From positions 3,968,001 through 4,032,000 of the forward strand of contig NC_134745.1 in assembly GCF_050436995.1 (NCBI RefSeq): a DNA stretch of 64,000 bases, in the 5' to 3' direction. The position numbers were made by a program, and so were the translations under genes. The DNA is from Anticarsia gemmatalis (lineage: Eukaryota; Arthropoda; Insecta; Lepidoptera; Erebidae). Position 1 is the first letter of the stretch. Each line of letters starts with the position of its first letter. Below the pieces are notes generated by a model, which was not told where the DNA came from, did no database searches, and was given only the letters and a program-made list of their open reading frames with translations. This document shows positions 58,663 to 64,000 of this stretch, one piece after another.

Positions 58663-61296
58663 CAGTTCTACTTTTTATTATATCATATATTATATACTAC
58701 TTCATGCCAGAACGAATGAAAGCATATTTCCTACATTGGGAGACAAGATTAAGATCTCAATTGACCAGAGACCATTGTAATGACGTAGTGACATTCACTT
58801 GACTTTTACAATCGCTATTATCACGCGGTTCCTTTAATAAATAAACTTTAATTTCTTATTCAGGATTGTTATTTCATTTCGATTCATGCATTGCGGAAGA
58901 CATTATATTGGTAATTGCTGATAAACTTTATGATACATTGATAGCAGGATGTTTGGCACAAGTCACAGATAAACGAAAGTCTGTCTTTTAAGCTTTCACA
59001 ACTAAACCACTGAGCAGATTGTGATGAAATATGACTAGGATATAGATGAAGATCCGAAGAACTTACATTTATAATACCCAAAGTACACGCCTGAATTTAA
59101 AATGAATTCTTTCATCAGTAATGATGCACAAATATGCCACTATCACTTTTAAGAAGCTACTTCCTATTCTACCTTACGTGATCCATAATTAAAATCATAT
59201 TATCTAACATGATATGGAAATCAACGCGATTAACCTTGGTTCACTTGAGGTTTCGATTAGGTTTCTCTGGCCATGGTCGCGAGGCAACTACTTTAATCCA
59301 CGAATACAGCACATAATCGCATTCATAATCCCCTTACTCGATACTTCCTTTTCTTCTTTCATTCTCTTATATATTGTTATATAATATACTGACCAAAGAC
59401 CTTGACCGTGTTATCCGTCACGATTTAAGAATCCCCCAGAGCTAAGTCTCTCTGCAATAGTAGGTTAATCTACTAATGATTAATTGCGGTTAAAACAATC
59501 TAAATAAATGGACGCAAAGCTAATATGAGCTCTATCTTAGAATCGTAATATCATGAAAACCTTTTTAGTTCGCCTAAAGACTAACGGCGTTGTCGAGGTA
59601 GGCTGAAGGAACACAAGACGGTCAATAAGACGGTCGGAACGACGGAGTGGAAAGGAATGGAGGTGTTTGTTAAAAAGGGAGGCGATCAGGGTTAATAAAA
59701 ATCTTTATATGAGTGTAGGATTTCATTTCTAACCTTTCAGTTTTACCTATTCCACTAAGATTAAACTATTCCGAATGAAGCAAAGGAAGTTTTTATACTT
59801 AAAGATCGTACCATGTGATACCATGATAGTACCATTTCTGGTATACCTACCCATGCAGGAAGAAGGCGAAATTGTATGTATGTATAGGTACCGTATGTAA
59901 CTACTCTCTATTGGTGAAAAATTGGCCTACTTTATTATTACAGCAAATCTTTTCACTAACAGTAGCACCTGTAAATTTTAAAAAATCCCTTGTATATTTA
60001 TGTAAGTGCGTTTTCAAAGGTCCGTGTTCATTACACCATACATTTTTAATACAATCATTGATTGATCGGCCCTTTTCTTCCGTACACATTGATCAAGCTT
60101 CATTACCCAATGTACTTAACCTATACAACACGAAGTATAAAACATTGTAACTTGCATTATTAATCATTACTTTCGGCCATTGGTCCGATAGCTGCCCACG
60201 TGCTCATCACTTTCTCGTGGTACCATTGCGGATGTTAGTCACGGACGTGTTCTTTTTGTCTCGAAGGCTGTACTTCCGAACGACTTTTAATTGGAACGTT
60301 TTCATTATCGTACGATAACATTTTAAGTGGCGCAATATGGCTGAGCTTATCCTACTAGGTTGACAGTGTACATACAATGTTTAGCGTTTCAGTTAGCGGA
60401 GGTATTTTAGTTTCATGAAGGAATTATGCTCTCAAAGAGCTGCCTCCGTCAGGTTAACCCCTCAAGGCAATTATAATGAATCAGTAAATGCGAAGAAGAA
60501 ACTAAAAATATATATTTTGACTTTCTTTCTGTCCTTCCTTCGATCAATAGCGATTTCAGCCAATCATCAACAAGATTCAACTACAGAGAAGAGTACAAAA
60601 CTTATAATCATGATAGACTTCGGATGTAATGGAAACACACCATCTCGTTTGTACATCTGCCTCCACTTTATATTTCAAACAATAGCGAAATTACACACCC
60701 AGCCCAGTTACCTAATGCGTTACAATTAATTGCTTTTATATCAATCGCGTGTTACATCAATACCTTTCTATAGGAAATGCTCTACTTATAATTATAGCTA
60801 TAGCCGTATGTATGAAGAAAACTTTATTTAATTGGAGTAATTATTTGAACCATAGTAGGCATCGGTAATGGGTAAGAAAATATAATAAGTATTGATTCGT
60901 AAAGACAAAATATAAATGCTAGTAATAATAGTAGTGTAAGTTACCATTCACTATTATATCCGGTCGAATAAAATCTTATAGTCAATGTTTTCGATAATAG
61001 TTTAAACTTGATATAGTGTTTCATAGATTGCCTTCCTTTATAATACCTAGGTATATTGTTTGTAATTTAGAAAAGAATTAGCCCTGGCTGTGTTTGTTGC
61101 TATAGCTAAGCTCTTTCTAAATCATGAAGAAGAAACTACTACTAAATAGTTATGAAATATCAGTTACTAAACCGTTAAACCATTCTCATTTTCAATTTCA
61201 GCTATAATTTTTAGAATTCGTGCGGAATGCACTTTGCCGCAAGTTCTTTAAAAACAGTTTAAAAGGTCAAAATACTAGTCGTATATTTTCCTGAAA
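58663..61296. other. Non-coding stretch with a faint Helitron-like trace
   Basis: A trace of Helitron-like interior (CTAAACCACTGAGCAGATTG then TGATGAAAT) is visible at about 58976-59080, without ends. The rest, including a purine-rich patch near 59600-59690, holds nothing I can assign. Confidence 0.45.
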
Positions 61297-61545
61297 TCTA
61301 CACTAATATAACAAAGCTGAAGAGTTTGTTAGTTTGTTTGAAGGCGCTAATCTCAGGAACTACTGGTCCGATTTGAAAAAATCTTTCAGTGTTAGATAGC
61401 CCATTTATCGAGGAAGGCTGGCTATATATTAACAATAGCTACGACCAATAGGAGCAGAGTAACAGTAAAAAATGTTACAAGAACGGGGAAAATTATGACC
61501 TATTCTCTCTTATGTGACGCAACCGAATTTACGCGGGTCAGCTAG
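61297..61545 (+). mobile_element. Non-autonomous Helitron, somewhat diverged
   Basis: It starts TCTACACTAATATAACAAAG then CTGAAGAG after an A, and ends CGCGGGTCAGCTAG before a T. The TTTG repeat is short, and the terminal hairpin is damaged (CGCAACCGAATTTACGCG instead of the paired form), suggesting an older copy of the 37850 family. Non-coding. Confidence 0.83.
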
Positions 61546-62398
61546 TATAATACACTTCGTAATACTAGTTGTAGTCTGGTATTAACACAGAATGGGACAA
61601 CTTTGGTAAGTTCTTACACTTGCTACAGTTTCCGCTGTGAGTAATGTCAACCATAATTGCTGTTAACCTTTTTTAGCAAGTTGAAAGTGAAATGATTTTG
61701 CAAAAAATATCTATGTCAATTTCGTGATCTCGAAACTCGGTGAAGCATAATACATGTTGTGTAATCTATAGATTATTGCAAATATAAATACTTACTAGTT
61801 AATTATTATATTATTATAGATAATTATGTGTATCTACTTAGTATGTTAATCAGTATACCTTTATAAGTATCATCTGTTAGCTGATAAAAGGCCTTAGCAA
61901 CAGATGTTTTCAAAACAAAGAGGAAAAGTTCAATCAAATTTTAGTTAGTAATAGTTTCGTTCTTGTTTGAACAGTCAATAATAAAACAAATGTACAGAGG
62001 AATTCAGACAAATTGTATCTAATACCTATGTACTTATGTACTAGCACTTAGGTACAAAGTGGCGCAGTGAAGGTAATGTCACGCAGAAGCCAAAGGTTAG
62101 GTAGTTCTCCGTTCGCCAGCTCCTGGAATGTCCGATCTGAATGATATTTTGGTACCACAGTGTTGTATAGATATCTTAATTATACTTAACTTATACCTAA
62201 TATTACACGTAGCTCTTAATTATTAACAGGATATGTTTCTTTAAGTCATATCCCAAGAACGTTGAATGATCATCGAATTGTATACCTATACTTCAATATT
62301 TCGTGAAACAAATTAATCTTCGAGAGTTTTACGGTCCAAACAGACACTGGAATACAAAATACATGTTCACACATAACATATTTCTTTTGTTCTTACTA
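61546..62398. other. AT-rich non-coding stretch
   Basis: No gene or element was recognised. Confidence 0.55.
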
Positions 62399-62605
62399 TC
62401 TTTATACATATAATTCTTCTGTAAGTGTGTATGTCACTCAACTTCTCTTAAACGACTGGACCGATTTTGATGAAATTTTATGTGTGTGTTCAAGGTTATC
62501 TGAGAATGGTTTAGATTCACAATTTTGTCCGCTGGACAATGTTTTTTTAATTATTTTTTACAAATTAAAGACGTGTAGACAGGACATCGTCTGTCGGGTC
62601 GCTAG
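62399..62605 (+). mobile_element. Non-autonomous Helitron, third subfamily
   Basis: The element starts TCTTTATACATATAATTCTT after an A and ends GTCGGGTCGCTAG before a T. The interior has TAAACGACTGGACCGATTTT then GATGAAATTTTATGTGTGTG, GAATGGTTTAGATTCACAAT and GACAGGACATCGTCTGTC, the last forming the GACA/TGTC hairpin near the 3' end. This is a distinct, recognisable lepidopteran Helitron-like family. Non-coding. Confidence 0.8.
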
Positions 62606-64000
62606 TATATACATACGTATAACTTTTACATCATTTCTAAAGCTCAATACAGCCAATACACCGAAATTATACTGGTATCACTGGGTCGAAATTAGGAAAG
62701 TGATACGTTTAATAGAATTCTAAGCTATTGAAAACTACTGACGGGGAATTTCCACAAAAAGATATTAAGAGATACAGTCCACGGCTGAAGTCAATTTATT
62801 TATATTTCAGTGATATTTAGTTAAGGATAACACTTTGCATACAGCTATGCAGATAATTATTGTCCCCGTTTGGACGAGGAAATACCAGCAAGTTGTTTTT
62901 TAAGGAAAATGCAGGAATTTTAATATACAAGTATAAGCCTTATAATTGTATTTTTTAAATTGTGTTACAAATTAAAATTGACATTTAATCTATTAAGAAT
63001 CCAGGCAATTTGTGATCAAATGTCGTTTGTCATCAAAAAAATATTTAGTACCTATTCACGAAAAAACACTGTCATTGCCAAAATTAGATAAATAAAATTG
63101 CTTTGAAACTATGGGTACGAACATAATAACATTTAGAGGATTTTTTTATTTTATTAAGTTCTGCAAATATAACTCATTTATTGTCTCAATATGTACGTGT
63201 CTTTACGTGCGCCGTTTGACCCGACAAAATGTTGACACATCAATTTTGGCTATAGAATACAATGCACTTTCGATTGCAAGTCATCGTTATACAAATAATT
63301 GACAAATATGTGCGCCTACGCATATTGTGTCATATTATATGTTTGTCTAGACGGCTATATTATTGCTATCTTAGAAATGAATAAATTGTAATTCAGATTT
63401 TCAATAGTAGATGCATAGAACGTCGACGAACAATCCGTCAGTATGTATTTTCTTATTTTAAGAATATTGACATCATACATCATGTATTTTTACATTTTTA
63501 AGTTAAACAAATCAATACTTGTATTACAAATCTATGAAAACTAACCGAACACTTACATAAACAAAATCAAAAACATTTTCACACAATAACAAAATTAAAT
63601 ACGTAGATTATCTTATTCTAACAATAATGTTGTACCACCTAAACACCCAATTGAAAACACTTTGTTTCTAATGCAAATTATTCGACATTGCCAAATGACT
63701 AGTTTCAAAAGCATTATAATCTATCAATAAACTTAATTTATCTGTTTGTTCCCACGGCGTTTTCCGTGGTCGTGTCTGTCTGTTGTGCCTATTCTCATTA
63801 CCGATAATTATTCGGCCAAAACACCAACATCCGTAAGGCAACGCCCTACAAAATCAATGTGTAACAATTAATCTGAGATTTATAGTATAATGTTCTATTA
63901 ATACCACTTCACCTTTAAAACCACCCTTGTTCAGAAAACTATAAGGTTGAATATGTCTTGGCTAATGTGAAAGGTTTATTTCTTATGATCTGGCAGTAAA
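62606..64000. other. AT-rich non-coding stretch
   Basis: No gene or mobile element was recognised. A small perfect hairpin CCACGG-cgtttt-CCGTGG lies at 63752-63769; with no other context it is probably incidental. Confidence 0.55.

Overview
The window is AT-rich, intron-bearing eukaryotic nuclear DNA with almost no open reading frames. Its repeats point strongly to a moth or butterfly (Lepidoptera): short Helitrons that begin TC-TAYACTAATATTATAAA and end CTAG|T, tRNA-derived SINEs with the CACACGGAACAA tail region, retroelement 3' ends of the GGGAGGAGACCC..CAGCAGTGGGAC type, and a CR1-group LINE whose 3' end carries GGCATTAAGTCCGCC and an (AAAT)n tail. The repeat families are recognised from general knowledge; no search was run.

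The only long coding unit is that LINE, on the minus strand at about 26320-30790. It has an intact 226-codon ORF1 (coiled coil plus RRM-like RNA-binding region), a spacer of about 480 bp, an intact 985-codon ORF2 (endonuclease plus reverse transcriptase with YADD), a conserved-looking 3' UTR and the tail. It has no visible stop or frameshift, so it is a candidate recently active copy.

The best candidate for a host gene is a single short first coding exon on the minus strand (14970-15018). It encodes a signal-peptide-like start, ends in a consensus splice donor (phase 1), and lies in a CpG-rich block at about 14270-15260. Downstream exons could not be found in the 15 kb to its left, so large introns are likely. 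Much of the window may therefore be intronic or intergenic DNA around this gene.

The rest is repeats and unassigned non-coding DNA. Region by region: a Helitron at 1640; the putative promoter and first exon at 14.3-15.3 kb; a truncated retroelement with a 15-bp target duplication at 18.3 kb, followed by a GC-hairpin repeat and a near-perfect 193-bp inverted repeat at 19.15-19.58 kb; SINEs at 20.2 and 23.0 kb, the second nested in a Helitron between two copies of a duplicated segment; the LINE at 26.3-30.8 kb; another truncated retroelement with a 14-bp target duplication at 33.25 kb; Helitrons at 35.4, 36.7, 37.9, 45.9, 61.3 and 62.4 kb; a family of TA-flanked MITEs at 40.1, 41.1, 43.5, 53.6, 57.2 and 58.5 kb; a SINE at 52.0 kb; a 540-bp-spaced direct repeat at 53.3/53.8 kb; and a TTAA-flanked piggyBac-type MITE at 55.1 kb. 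No rRNA, canonical tRNA, CRISPR or bacterial-type operon was seen.
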